From Deltaproteobacteria bacterium (GTDB lineage Bacteria > Desulfobacterota > Binatia > UTPRO1), in NCBI GenBank assembly GCA_020848745.1, contig JADLHM010000009.1:1-39067 (forward strand): DNA of 39,067 bases. The letters are read 5' to 3'. This document shows positions 31,693 through 39,067 of this stretch, piece after piece (within the stretch, counting starts at the first letter, position 1; every line of letters begins with the position of its first letter). Below the pieces are notes generated by a model. That model did no database searches, was not told the origin of the DNA, and saw only the letters and a program-made list of their open reading frames with translations. The position numbers were made by a program, and so were the translations under genes.

Positions 31693-32237
31693 GGCGGGCC
31701 TCCTCCCACGTAGGCGCGCAACAGCGCGAAGACGACGACGCCCGTCACCGAGACGTACAACCAGACGGGAAAGGTGAGGCGCGCGACGCCGCGATGGCGG
31801 TCGAAGCGCCCGGTCGCCGCCCAGAAGAGCGTCGAGAGGATCATCGGGAGCGCGACGACCGAGAGTCCGATGTGGCTCACGAGCACGAAGAAGTAGACCG
31901 GACGGATCCAGCCCTGGCCGGGAAAGCGCGTGTCGCCGTGGAATGCGTGGTAGACGACGTAGCTCGCGAGGAAGAGCGTCGAGAACGCGACCGCCGCGAG
32001 CATGGCGCGCTTGTGAGCCGCGCGCCGTCCGCGCCTGATGCTCCGCCAGCCGGTGAAGAGCGCGAGGGCGCTGCAGCTGTTGAAGAAGGCGTTCGCCGCG
32101 GGCAGCAGGTCGATCCATGGCGGCGCCGGTGCGCGCGTCGTCTTCAGGTAGATCAGCCAGACGAGAAAGCCCGTGATCGTCGCCGAGAGCGGCAGGATCA
32201 AGACCAGCGGACGGCGTTCGACGAGGGCCGTGTTCAT
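31689..32237 (-). CDS. DUF420 family membrane protein
   Basis: The protein is 182 aa from the ATG at 32237 with five predicted membrane helices: about 12-28 (VLILPLSATITGFLVWLIY), 42-60, 78-97, 112-135 and 155-175. DUF420 members include CtaM, required for maturation of haem-copper oxidases. His residues in YHAFHGDTRFPG and FVLVSHIGLS match the family's conserved positions. It sits between the luciferase-like gene (11 bp upstream) and the crotonase gene (overlap), with no oxidase genes in the window, so its role in this operon is not obvious. Confidence 0.88.
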   Translation of the reverse strand: MNTALVERRPLVLILPLSATITGFLVWLIYLKTTRAPAPPWIDLLPAANAFFNSCSALALFTGWRSIRRGRRAAHKRAMLAAVAFSTLFLASYVVYHAFHGDTRFPGQGWIRPVYFFVLVSHIGLSVVALPMILSTLFWAATGRFDRHRGVARLTFPVWLYVSVTGVVVFALLRAYVGGGPP

Positions 32238-32248
32238 GGCGCCCGCGT

Positions 32249-33229
32249 TCAGACGTGCTTCAGGACTTCCTCGGCGAGCCGCTGCTGGGTGCGCGAATCG
32301 ATGCTGCCGCCGAAGAGCACCTGCGACACGTCCCAGTCGCGGACGCGGCGTTTGAGCTCGGCGACGCACTCCTCCGGGGTGCCGACCAGCGCCATCGGCG
32401 AGCGCATCATGCCTTCGGGCGTCAAGTTGAACATTGGCGCCATCCCCTCGACCGTGGCGCGCGTCGCGGCGGGCGAGTCGGTGAGGATCGTCGTGAAGAT
32501 CATGTTGCTGATGCGGATCTTCTTGCCGTCGCGGCCGTGGCGCGCGGCCTCGTCGCGCAGGAACTTCACCTTGGAGGTGAAGGCGTCGTCGGTGAGCTTG
32601 GCGACGTTCTCGAGCTTGATGTACCCGGGCTTCCCGGCGTCGGCGATGATGTTCACGACGTCGGCGTGCTTGGCGGCGACCCGCAGCAGGCCCCTGCCGC
32701 CGCCCCCGAGGAGGATCGGCGGCGTCGGCTGCTGCACGGTCTTCGGGAACAGGATGCAGCCGTCGAGCCGGTAGAACTCCCCGGCGAAGTCCGTTTCCTC
32801 CTTCGACCAGAGCGAGCGCATGCAGGTGAGCGCCTCGTCGAGCATGCGGATGCGGGTCGTGATGTCCGGATACGGCATGCCCGTCATCCTGAACTCGCGC
32901 TCGGTCCAGCCGGTGCCGAGCCCCGCGACGATGCGCCCTCCGCTCAACTGGTCGAGCGAGGCGAGGCTCTGCGCCGTGATGGCGGGGTGGCGGAAGAGGT
33001 TGCAGAGCACGAGGTGGCCGACCCGCGCCTTCTTCGTCGCCTCGGCGATGACGGCGATCATGATCATCGGGTCGTAGGAAAGGTTCTTCGGGTCGAAGCT
33101 CTTCTCGGGCCCCTCCATCACGATGTGGTCGGGCACCGTGACCACGGTATAGCCCTGCCCCTCCGCCGCTTGCGCGCGGTCGCGGAGTTGGGAGAAGTCG
33201 AGGTTCGCGAGCTGGACGCCGTATTCCAT
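32249..33229 (-). CDS. Luciferase-like (LLM class) F420-dependent oxidoreductase, second copy
   Basis: The protein is 326 aa. I choose the ATG at 33229 (MEYGVQLANLDFSQL) because AAGGAG lies 5 bp upstream; the frame is open further but the extra residues are Arg-rich and unlike the family. Segments are GYTVVTVPDHI, KARVGHLVLCNLFRHPAITA, GGRIVAGLGTGWTEREF, TRIRMLDEALTCMRSLW and PPILLGGGGRGLLRVAAKHAD. It is only distantly similar to the copy at 21187-22116, so these are not recent duplicates. It leads a three-gene unit with DUF420 and crotonase, consistent with a redox/acyl-CoA pathway. Substrate is unknown. Confidence 0.88.
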   Translation of the reverse strand: MEYGVQLANLDFSQLRDRAQAAEGQGYTVVTVPDHIVMEGPEKSFDPKNLSYDPMIMIAVIAEATKKARVGHLVLCNLFRHPAITAQSLASLDQLSGGRIVAGLGTGWTEREFRMTGMPYPDITTRIRMLDEALTCMRSLWSKEETDFAGEFYRLDGCILFPKTVQQPTPPILLGGGGRGLLRVAAKHADVVNIIADAGKPGYIKLENVAKLTDDAFTSKVKFLRDEAARHGRDGKKIRISNMIFTTILTDSPAATRATVEGMAPMFNLTPEGMMRSPMALVGTPEECVAELKRRVRDWDVSQVLFGGSIDSRTQQRLAEEVLKHV

Positions 33230-33345
33230 GGGATCTCCTTCGAGGCTCGATCGTGGACGGGTTATGGCACGGCGGGTCGTTGAGGCAAGGCGGCGTCGGC
33301 GGCTATCTTCGGCGCGTCCGATTCCGGTCACGAAAGGAGATCCCC

Positions 33346-33750
33346 ATGACCGTTGACCGTTCCGCTTTCCGCCGCGCCATCGAGCGCCACAGCCTCGAGG
33401 ACCTGATCGCGCTTTTCCGCGAGGACGCCGTTCTCCACAGCCCGATCACCTTCCAGCCGTTCGAAGGCAAGGCCGCCGCTCGGCGCCTCCTCGGCATCAT
33501 CTTCGAGGTGTTCGAGGATTTCCGGTATACCGACGAGCTCGATGCCGCCGACGGGAAGACGAAGGTGCTCGTCTTCCGGACGCGCGTGAAGGGCCGCGAC
33601 GTCGAGGGCATCGACCTCGTCCGCTTCGACGAGGCCGGCATGGTGCGCGATCTGACCGTCATGGTGCGGCCGCGCTCGGGCATGGAGCGGCTTCTCGCCG
33701 AGGTGCAGCCCCGGCTCATGGCCGCCCTCGCGGCGGACGCGGCGGGCTGA
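33346..33750 (+). CDS. NTF2-like (SnoaL-type) small protein
   Basis: The protein is 134 aa with an excellent ribosome site AAAGGAGA 6 bp before the ATG. FRRAIERHSLEDLIALFRED, then AVLHSPITFQPFEGKAAA, FEVFEDFRYTDEL and the beta strands TKVLVFRTRVKGRDVEGIDLV make a cone-shaped NTF2/SnoaL fold. Such proteins are isomerases, hydrolases or ligand binders and often accompany degradation genes. It is divergent from the luciferase-like gene across a 116-bp gap, so the two may share regulation. Confidence 0.8.
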   Translation: MTVDRSAFRRAIERHSLEDLIALFREDAVLHSPITFQPFEGKAAARRLLGIIFEVFEDFRYTDELDAADGKTKVLVFRTRVKGRDVEGIDLVRFDEAGMVRDLTVMVRPRSGMERLLAEVQPRLMAALAADAAG

Positions 33751-33759
33751 CCGCTGCGG

Positions 33760-33780
33760 GCGCGAGGGGGCCGCGCTTTT
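33760..33780 (+). terminator. Possible short terminator after the NTF2-like gene
   Basis: GCGCG (33760-33764) and CGCGC (33772-33776) form a 5-bp stem with a 7-nt loop, followed by TTTT. An alternative pairing of GGGGG with CCCCC is also possible. The stem is short, so confidence is low. Confidence 0.3.
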
Positions 33781-33811
33781 CCCCCTGCCCGACCTCCGCT
33801 AAGGTCCGCCG

Positions 33812-34765
33812 ATGCTCATGAGGTCCACATCGTTCGCGGGCGTCGTCGCGCTCGCGCTCGCCGCCGTCACGGCGGCCGGGGCGCGCGCCGAGACGCTCAA
33901 CCGCATCGTCGCTACGATCGACGGCGAGCCCATCACCCAGGTCGAGCTCGAGCGCTACGCGGAGGTCGTCAAGAAGCGGCCGGGCGGCGATCAGGTCACC
34001 GACCAGAAGGTGATCCTCGACGAGCTGATCCTCGACAAGATCATCCAGAAGCAGGTCGAGATCCTCGGCCTCAAGGCGAGCGACCAGCAGATCGACAACT
34101 ACATCGAGTCCATCCGGGCCCGGAACAACCTGACCGAGGAGCAGCTGCTCGAGGCGCTCAAGCAGCAGGGCATGACCTGGGACCAGTACCGCGCGCAGGT
34201 GCGCTCCGACATCGAGCGCGCGAACCTCATCAATCGCGAGATCCGCACCAAGGTGAACGTATCGCCCGAGGAGGTCGAGCGCTACTACAAGGCGCACCTC
34301 GACGAGTACGGCGCGTCGCAGAACGTGACCGCGCGGCTGATCTCCTTCACGGTTCCGCGCGACGCGAGCGACGAGGACAAGGCGGCGATCCGCGCCAAGG
34401 CCGAGGAGGTGCAGAAGCGCGCGGCGGACGGCGGCAATTTCGCGAAGCTCGCCAAGGAGTATTCGCAGGGGCCGGCGGCGGAGGAGGGCGGCGACATCGG
34501 CGAGGTCGTGCCCGACGAGATGCAGCCGGAGTTCGCCAAGGCGGCGAAGAAGCTCGCGCCGGGTGAGGTGAGCCCGCTCATCGTCACACCCGATGGCTTC
34601 CACATCCTCAAGATCGAGAAGGCGTCCGGCGAGATGCATCGCCCGCTCTCCGAGGTCGGCGATGAGATCAAGGAGAAGCTCTACAAGGAGGCGATGGAGT
34701 CGCGGTACGACCGCTGGCTGAACCAGGACCTCCGGTCGCGTCATCACGTCGAGACGTTTCTTTGA
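33812..34765 (+). CDS. Periplasmic parvulin-type peptidyl-prolyl isomerase, SurA-like
   Basis: The protein is 317 aa. A signal peptide (about 1-26, ending GARAE) directs it to the periplasm. SurA-N chaperone helices follow (about 27-165; RIVATIDGEPITQVELERYA, LDELILDKIIQKQVEILGL). A parvulin domain lies at about 170-275 (GGNFAKLAKEYSQGPAAEEG, GDIGEVVPDEMQPEF, VTPDGFHILKIE). It should assist outer-membrane protein folding. It has one PPIase domain where E. coli SurA has two. The stop overlaps pdxA by TTGA, matching the surA-pdxA order of many bacteria. ATG 33818 is an alternative start. Confidence 0.92.
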   Translation: MLMRSTSFAGVVALALAAVTAAGARAETLNRIVATIDGEPITQVELERYAEVVKKRPGGDQVTDQKVILDELILDKIIQKQVEILGLKASDQQIDNYIESIRARNNLTEEQLLEALKQQGMTWDQYRAQVRSDIERANLINREIRTKVNVSPEEVERYYKAHLDEYGASQNVTARLISFTVPRDASDEDKAAIRAKAEEVQKRAADGGNFAKLAKEYSQGPAAEEGGDIGEVVPDEMQPEFAKAAKKLAPGEVSPLIVTPDGFHILKIEKASGEMHRPLSEVGDEIKEKLYKEAMESRYDRWLNQDLRSRHHVETFL

Positions 34766-35790
34766 CGCGACCCCTCGGGATCACGCTCGGTGATCCGGCC
34801 GGCATCGGTCCCGAGGTGACCGTGAAGGCGCTCGCCGAGCCCCGGCTCGGTCGCGTGCCGGCCGTGGTGCTCGGCGACGTCGAGCTGCTCCGCGAGACGG
34901 CGCGCCGCCTGCGCGCGCGGGTCGCGGTGACGCCCCTCGCGGAGGAGGCCCTCGTCGCCGGCGCGCTGCCGCCGCGCCTGCGCGCGGGCCGGCGCGTCGT
35001 GCCGGTCGTGCCGATCGCCGCGCTCGGCGCGGCGGCGCGACGCCCCGGCAAGCCATCCGTCGCGGGCGGCCGCGCCGCGTATCGCTGCATCGAGGCGGCG
35101 GCGCGCCTGGCGGGGTCGGGGGCGATCGCCGGGATCGTGACGGCGCCCATCAACAAGGAGTGGGTGAACCGGGCGGGATTGCCGATCAGCGGCCACACCG
35201 AGCTCCTGAAGGAGCTCACGGGCGCGGCCGCCGTCCGCATGATGCTCGCCGGGCGCCGACTCCGTGTCATTTTGGTGACCATGCACGTGGCGCTCGGACG
35301 CGTGCCCCGCGCGCTCTCGATCGACGCCGTCGCGCGCACGATCACGATAGGCGCCGCCCACCTGCGCCGGTATCATCGCCTCGCGCGGCCGCGCCTCGCG
35401 GTCGCGGGCCTGAACCCCCACGCCGGGGAGGGCGGGCTCTTCGGAAACGAGGAGGATCGCATCATCGCGCCGGCGATCGCGCAGGCGCGGCGGAGCGGTA
35501 TCGACGCGAGCGGTCCGTACCCGGCCGACTCGCTGTTCTTCCAGGCGGTGGACGGCAAGAGATTCGACGCGGTGATCGCGATGTACCACGACCAGGGCTT
35601 GATCCCTCTGAAGCTCCTCCACTTCCACGACGGGGTGAACGTCACCCTCGGGTTGCCGGTCATCCGCACCTCGCCCGACCACGGCACCGCCTACGACATC
35701 GCGGGCGCCGGCACGGCCGACGCCGGCAGCATGCTCGCGGCGATCGCGCTCGCGCACGCCATGAGCCGCGCGGGCGCGCCGCGGCTGTGA
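34762..35790 (+). CDS. pdxA: 4-Hydroxythreonine-4-phosphate dehydrogenase PdxA
   Basis: PdxA oxidises 4-phosphohydroxy-threonine in de novo pyridoxal phosphate synthesis (the DXP-dependent route). The protein is 342 aa from a TTG at 34762 that overlaps the upstream stop. The start is supported because LGITLGDPAGIGPEV follows after only four residues. Metal- and substrate-binding segments are all present: PISGHTELLKELTG, GLNPHAGEGGLFGNEE, YPADSLFF, AMYHDQGLIPLKLLHFHDGV and TSPDHGTAYDIAG. Length is normal. The next gene starts 18 bp later on the same strand. Confidence 0.95.
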   Translation: MTRPLGITLGDPAGIGPEVTVKALAEPRLGRVPAVVLGDVELLRETARRLRARVAVTPLAEEALVAGALPPRLRAGRRVVPVVPIAALGAAARRPGKPSVAGGRAAYRCIEAAARLAGSGAIAGIVTAPINKEWVNRAGLPISGHTELLKELTGAAAVRMMLAGRRLRVILVTMHVALGRVPRALSIDAVARTITIGAAHLRRYHRLARPRLAVAGLNPHAGEGGLFGNEEDRIIAPAIAQARRSGIDASGPYPADSLFFQAVDGKRFDAVIAMYHDQGLIPLKLLHFHDGVNVTLGLPVIRTSPDHGTAYDIAGAGTADAGSMLAAIALAHAMSRAGAPRL

Positions 35791-35808
35791 CGAAGGAGAC
35801 CGCGAACG

Positions 35809-37191
35809 GTGAAGCCGAGCCATAATTCCGCCATCTTCCGCGAGTACGACATCCGCGGCATCGCCGACGTCGACTACGATGCAGCGTTCGCGCGCCTACT
35901 CGGCCGCGCCTACGCGACGTACGTCGCCGACCAGGGCGTGCGCCGGGTGAGCGTCGGCCGCGACGCGCGGCTCACGTCGAACGAGTACGCCGACGCGCTG
36001 AAGGACGGGCTCCGCGCGGGCGGGATCGACGTCGTCGACCTCGGGATGACGCCGACACCGCTCGTCTACTACTCGCTCCACCACTGCGACGTCGACGGCG
36101 GCATCCAGGTGACCGGCAGCCACAACCCCTCCGATCACAACGGCTTCAAGATCTGCGTCGGCAAGGTGTCGATCTACGGCGAGGCGATCCAGGAGCTCCG
36201 CCGTATCATCGAGTCGGGAACCTTCCGCGACGCGCCGCGCGGCGGAGAAGAGCGCTACGCGATCATCCCGCCGTACCAGGAGGAGCTGATCGCGCAGTTC
36301 GGGACGTTGCCGCGCCGGCTCAAGGTGGTCGTCGACTCGGGCAACGGCGCCGCCGGCCCGGTCGCGCCGCGCATCGTGTCGGCGATCGGCTGCGACGTGC
36401 GCGACCTCTTCTCCGAGCCCGACGGCCGCTTCCCGAACCACCATCCGGATCCGACGGTCGAAGAGAACATGGAGATCCTGATCGACACCGTGAAGAAGGA
36501 CGGCGCCGACCTCGGGATCGCCTTCGACGGCGACGCCGACCGGGTCGGCCTCGTCGACCAGCACGGCCGCATCCTCTGGGGCGACGAGATGCTGGTGCTC
36601 TTCGCGCGCGACATCCTGGCCGCGCGCCCGGGCGCGGCGATCGTCTCCGAGGTGAAGTGCTCGCAGCGCCTCTACGACGACATCGCGAAGCACGGCGGCA
36701 AGGGCATCATGTGGAAGGCCGGCCACTCGCTCCTGAAGGCCAAGATGCGCGAGACCAAGGCCGCCCTCGGCGGCGAGATGAGCGGGCACATCTTCTTCGC
36801 CGACCGGTACTACGGCTACGACGACGCGATCTACGCCGCGTGCCGCATGCTGGAGGTGGTCGCGAAGGCGGGGAAGCCGCTCGCCGAGCTGCTCGCCGAC
36901 CTGCCGCCCGCCGTCAGCACGCCGGAGATCCGCGTCGACTGCCCGGACGCGCTCAAGTTCGACATCGCCGCGCGCGCCAAGGATCGCTTCCGCGCCGCCG
37001 GCTACGACTTGATCGACATCGACGGCGTGCGCGTGAAGTTCGCCGACGGTTGGGGTCTGATCCGGGCCTCGAACACCCAACCGATCCTGGTCATGCGCTT
37101 CGAGGCGACGGACGCGGCGAAGCTCGTCGAGTACCGCGGGATCGTCGAGAAGGTCGTCGACGAGGTGAAGCGCGAGGTCGGCGCCGCCTGA
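35809..37191 (+). CDS. Phosphomannomutase/phosphoglucomutase
   Basis: An alpha-D-phosphohexomutase of 460 aa that interconverts hexose 1- and 6-phosphates (AlgC/ManB-like) to feed surface polysaccharide or LPS sugar-nucleotide synthesis. FREYDIRGIADVD starts domain 1. The phosphoserine loop is GIQVTGSHNPSDHNG (Ser ~105). The metal loop is AFDGDADRVGLVD and the sugar-recognition loop is GGEMSGHIFFADRYYG. The phosphate-binding loop near the end reads IRASNTQPILVMRFEA. A GTG start with GAAGGAGA about 10 bp upstream supports the call. Whether mannose or glucose phosphate is preferred cannot be read from sequence. Confidence 0.94.
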   Translation: MKPSHNSAIFREYDIRGIADVDYDAAFARLLGRAYATYVADQGVRRVSVGRDARLTSNEYADALKDGLRAGGIDVVDLGMTPTPLVYYSLHHCDVDGGIQVTGSHNPSDHNGFKICVGKVSIYGEAIQELRRIIESGTFRDAPRGGEERYAIIPPYQEELIAQFGTLPRRLKVVVDSGNGAAGPVAPRIVSAIGCDVRDLFSEPDGRFPNHHPDPTVEENMEILIDTVKKDGADLGIAFDGDADRVGLVDQHGRILWGDEMLVLFARDILAARPGAAIVSEVKCSQRLYDDIAKHGGKGIMWKAGHSLLKAKMRETKAALGGEMSGHIFFADRYYGYDDAIYAACRMLEVVAKAGKPLAELLADLPPAVSTPEIRVDCPDALKFDIAARAKDRFRAAGYDLIDIDGVRVKFADGWGLIRASNTQPILVMRFEATDAAKLVEYRGIVEKVVDEVKREVGAA

Positions 37192-37197
37192 GCGGGG

Positions 37198-37330
37198 TCA
37201 GGGCGGCAGCAGGTCGGCTGCCGAGAGTCGGATGCCGTTCGGCAGCAGGACTTCGTCGCCGGTCTTCAGGGTCCGCTCGCGGCAGTAACCGGCAGTCGTC
37301 GGATCCGGGTCTGTGAGCACATGCAGCACC
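37198..37330 (-). pseudogene. C-terminal remnant of an Uma2-like restriction-endonuclease-fold protein
   Basis: The last ~40 codons of a minus-strand frame read VLTDPDPTTAGYCRERTLK, then TGDEVLLPNGIRLSAADLLPP. This resembles the C-terminus of Uma2-family proteins (PD-(D/E)XK-like, widespread in mobile contexts). Upstream the frame becomes Arg-rich and unlike any protein, and bolA occupies 37377 onward, so only the tail remains. No start or ribosome site is visible. I rate this as a probable relic. Confidence 0.4.
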
Positions 37331-37376
37331 CCGCGCTCTCGCCCACGAGCGCGAGCCTTGCGACGCGAACCTCCGC

Positions 37377-37655
37377 TCAGCAGCTCCGCCGCCGCCATTC
37401 CTCCGGGGTGAAGGTCTGGAGGGAGAGCGCGTGCACGCGGCGCTCGCGGAGGTCGCCGAGGGCCGCGTACACGGCGCGATGGCGCTCCACGGTCCCGAGC
37501 CCCGCGAAGCGCGGGCTCACGACGATCGCGTCGTAGTGGCCGCCTTCGAGCGCCCCCGCGTGCCCGCGGTGGCGGGCGCTCTGGTCCTGCACCTCGACGT
37601 GCTCCGCCGCGAGCGCGATACGGAGATCCTCGGCCAAGCGTTCACTCGTCTTCAT
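37377..37655 (-). CDS. BolA family protein
   Basis: The protein is 92 aa. It has the BolA class II KH-like fold with GHYDAIVVSPRFAGLGTVER, HRAVYAALGDL and VHALSLQTFTPEEW. The conserved C-terminal His (VHAL) is the residue that coordinates Fe-S clusters with monothiol glutaredoxins. BolA proteins modulate iron-sulfur trafficking and stress morphology. Its ATG overlaps the methyltransferase stop by ATGA. Longer open frames upstream are shadows of the methyltransferase. Confidence 0.92.
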   Translation of the reverse strand: MKTSERLAEDLRIALAAEHVEVQDQSARHRGHAGALEGGHYDAIVVSPRFAGLGTVERHRAVYAALGDLRERRVHALSLQTFTPEEWRRRSC

Positions 37656-38416
37656 GGCGTCACTTCGTCGCGCCGGGCGGCGAAACGCAAGCGCACGTAG
37701 TCGGCGGTCCACGCGCCGGCGGCGTCGGCGAGCGTCGGGCGCAGCGCGTCCCGTACTGCGGCGAGGAACGCGGGCCGGTCGGCCGCGGGCACCGCGACGA
37801 GGAAGCTCTCGGCGAAGGTCTCGAGCCACCCGACGACGTCGCCCGGCAGCGGGGTCGGGCGCGGGAAGAGGGCGATCGACTCGACGCGGAAGCCGTGACG
37901 GGCGAGCCGTGCCGCGTAGTCGTCGGCGGTCGGGAAGAACCAGGGATCGTAGGCGGCCGCGTCGAGTCCCCGCGCGGCGAGCGCCCGCGCGAGCGCCGAC
38001 CGGATCATCGCGACGCACCCGTGTCCGCCCATCTCCGCGACGAAGCGCCCGCCCGGCTTGAGGGCGCGGCGCACGCCGGCGATCACGGCATCCGGCCGAC
38101 GCATCCAGTGCAGCGCCGCGTTGGAGAAGACCGCGTCGAACTCGCCCGCGAAGCGCAGGCGCTCGCCGTCCGCGACCTCGCACGCGAGGCCGCGCGCGCG
38201 GGCGCCCGCGACCTGCGCGGGGCTCGCGTCGACGCCGACGACGTCGCAGCCCAGGGCGGCGAGCTTCTCGGTAAGTACGCCGTCGCCGCACCCGAGGTCG
38301 AGGATGCGCTCGCCCGGCCGTGGCGCCAGCAGGTCGACGACCGGCATGCCGAGGTCGCTCACGAAGCGCGCGTGCTTCTCGTATCGCTCCGGGCTCCAGG
38401 TCTGCGGGGCGATCAT
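37652..38416 (-). CDS. Class I SAM-dependent methyltransferase (trans-aconitate methyltransferase-like)
   Basis: The protein is 254 aa. TWSPERYEKHARFVSDLG precedes the SAM-binding motif ILDLGCGDGVLTEKLA (about 38-53), then VVGVDASPAQVAGARARG (acidic ribose-binding residue) and FDAVFSNAALHWM, which is characteristic of the Tam/UbiE-like group. RRALKPGGRFVAEMGG is motif IV/V. Substrate may be trans-aconitate or another small carboxylate. It overlaps leuA upstream and bolA downstream by ATGA, so it belongs to a leuA-MTase-bolA unit. Confidence 0.88.
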   Translation of the reverse strand: MIAPQTWSPERYEKHARFVSDLGMPVVDLLAPRPGERILDLGCGDGVLTEKLAALGCDVVGVDASPAQVAGARARGLACEVADGERLRFAGEFDAVFSNAALHWMRRPDAVIAGVRRALKPGGRFVAEMGGHGCVAMIRSALARALAARGLDAAAYDPWFFPTADDYAARLARHGFRVESIALFPRPTPLPGDVVGWLETFAESFLVAVPAADRPAFLAAVRDALRPTLADAAGAWTADYVRLRFAARRDEVTP

Positions 38417-39067
38417 ACGGCCTCCCGCGCGGCGTCGTCCGTCGCGGTGGCCGCGCCGGCGAGCTTGGTGAGGCGCGCGCTCGACGCCGCGACGATGCGG
38501 CCAGCGCGGCGGCTCCGTCGGTAGGCGGCGAGCACCGCGCGCAGCGAGGCCGTGATGAGGTTGGGGTCGCGTCCGACGCCGAACGCCGTCGCGGTGTTCC
38601 CGACGGCGACTTCGACGTACGCGACCGCGGTGGCCGCGGCGCCGGCACCGAGGGCGTGCTCGTGGTAGTCGACCACGCGGACGTCGGCGCCGGTCGCGTC
38701 GCGGAGCGCGCGGGTGAACGCGTCGATCGGCCCGTTGCCGTGGGCCGCGATCCGGCGTCGCACCCCGTCGACGGTGACCACCGCCTCGATGCCGCAGTCC
38801 CCCGAGGGCCGAGCCGCCAGGCCGTGCTCGGCGACGGCGTCTGCGGCGTCGTCCAGGTACTCGGCTTCGAAGGCGCGGAAGATCGCCTCGGGCGCGAGCT
38901 CGGTGCCGCTCTCTTCCGTCAGGCGCTGGATGATCGCGCTGAACTCGACCTGCAGCGCCCGCGGCAGCGCGAGCCCGTAGTCGCGCTCCAGGAGATACGC
39001 GACCCCGCCCTTCCCGGACTGGCTGTTGACGCGGATCACGGCTTCGTAGCTGCGGCCGACGTCGGCG
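38413..39067 (-). CDS. leuA: 2-Isopropylmalate synthase, C-terminal part (5' end outside the window)
   Basis: LeuA condenses acetyl-CoA with 2-oxoisovalerate, the first leucine-specific step. The frame is open through the right edge; codons before the apparent GTG at 39039 read ADVGRSYEAVIRVNSQSGKG, so the gene begins beyond the window. Visible are the end of the catalytic linker (VNSQSGKGGVAYLLERDYGL), a helical subdomain, and the leucine-binding regulatory domain (GNGPIDAFTRALRDATG, VVDYHEHALGAGA, AYVEVAVGNTATAFGVGRD). This matches the long LeuA type found in actinobacteria and fungi. It leads the unit with the methyltransferase and bolA. Confidence 0.92.
   Translation of the reverse strand, partial: ADVGRSYEAVIRVNSQSGKGGVAYLLERDYGLALPRALQVEFSAIIQRLTEESGTELAPEAIFRAFEAEYLDDAADAVAEHGLAARPSGDCGIEAVVTVDGVRRRIAAHGNGPIDAFTRALRDATGADVRVVDYHEHALGAGAAATAVAYVEVAVGNTATAFGVGRDPNLITASLRAVLAAYRRSRRAGRIVAASSARLTKLAGAATATDDAAREAV

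Noticed and set aside
37332-37398. N-terminal extension of the Uma2-like remnant frame running into bolA
   Set aside because: It is Arg-rich with no similarity to the family and overlaps the 3' end of a well-supported gene.

Overview
The window is a GC-rich (roughly 70% by eye), densely coded bacterial chromosome segment with many 4-bp ATGA/GTGA/TTGA gene overlaps. It carries a type IV pilus alignment and secretin operon, two F420-type luciferase-like oxidoreductases, and surface proteins with Thr-Pro linkers and Cys-rich repeats. Together these suggest a deltaproteobacterium-like or Binatota/Desulfobacterota-like soil or sediment bacterium. The lineage is inference; no rRNA or marker gene is present to settle it.

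Layout. 1-7925 (+): pilM (5' end outside the window), pilN, pilO, pilP, pilQ, then aroC, aroK and aroB. 7955-10233 (+): two secreted lipoproteins, the second with Ig-like and Cys-rich segments, followed by a good terminator. 10296-11706: a decayed accessory patch holding gene remnants, one intact DUF2283 gene and a diverged 80-bp direct repeat at either end. 11707-14184 (-): a large beta-helix surface protein with a 54-bp tandem repeat. 14300-16935 (-): an ABC-2 exporter pair. 17053-21165 (+): aroQ, accB-like, accC-like, a DUF1573-like lipoprotein and an SDR, nearly all overlapping. 21187-24847: a luciferase-like oxidoreductase, a PPOX-class flavoprotein divergent from a TetR regulator with a clear operator between them, and an SPFH/NfeD pair. 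24929-25583 (+): a VapBC-type toxin-antitoxin pair with a palindrome at its start codon. 25660-30790 (+): a DsbA-like isomerase, mfd and a CBS-domain protein. 30856-33229 (-): crotonase, DUF420 and a second luciferase-like protein. 33346-37191 (+): an NTF2-like protein, a SurA-like chaperone, pdxA and a phosphomannomutase. 37198-39067 (-): an Uma2-like remnant, bolA, a methyltransferase and the 3' part of leuA.

How they fit together. PilMNOP link the cytoplasmic pilus machinery to the PilQ secretin. AroB, AroQ, AroK and AroC are four of the seven shikimate-pathway steps. SurA-like and PdxA form a familiar chaperone/PLP-synthesis pairing.

The most unusual point is the accB-accC pair. The AccB-like protein aligns well with biotin carboxyl carrier protein but has Glu where the biotinylated Lys should be (AMEM instead of AMKM). 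The adjacent AccC-like protein has lost several otherwise near-invariant motif residues. This looks like a coordinated departure from acetyl-CoA carboxylase function, in the same operon as a DUF1573-like lipoprotein and an SDR.
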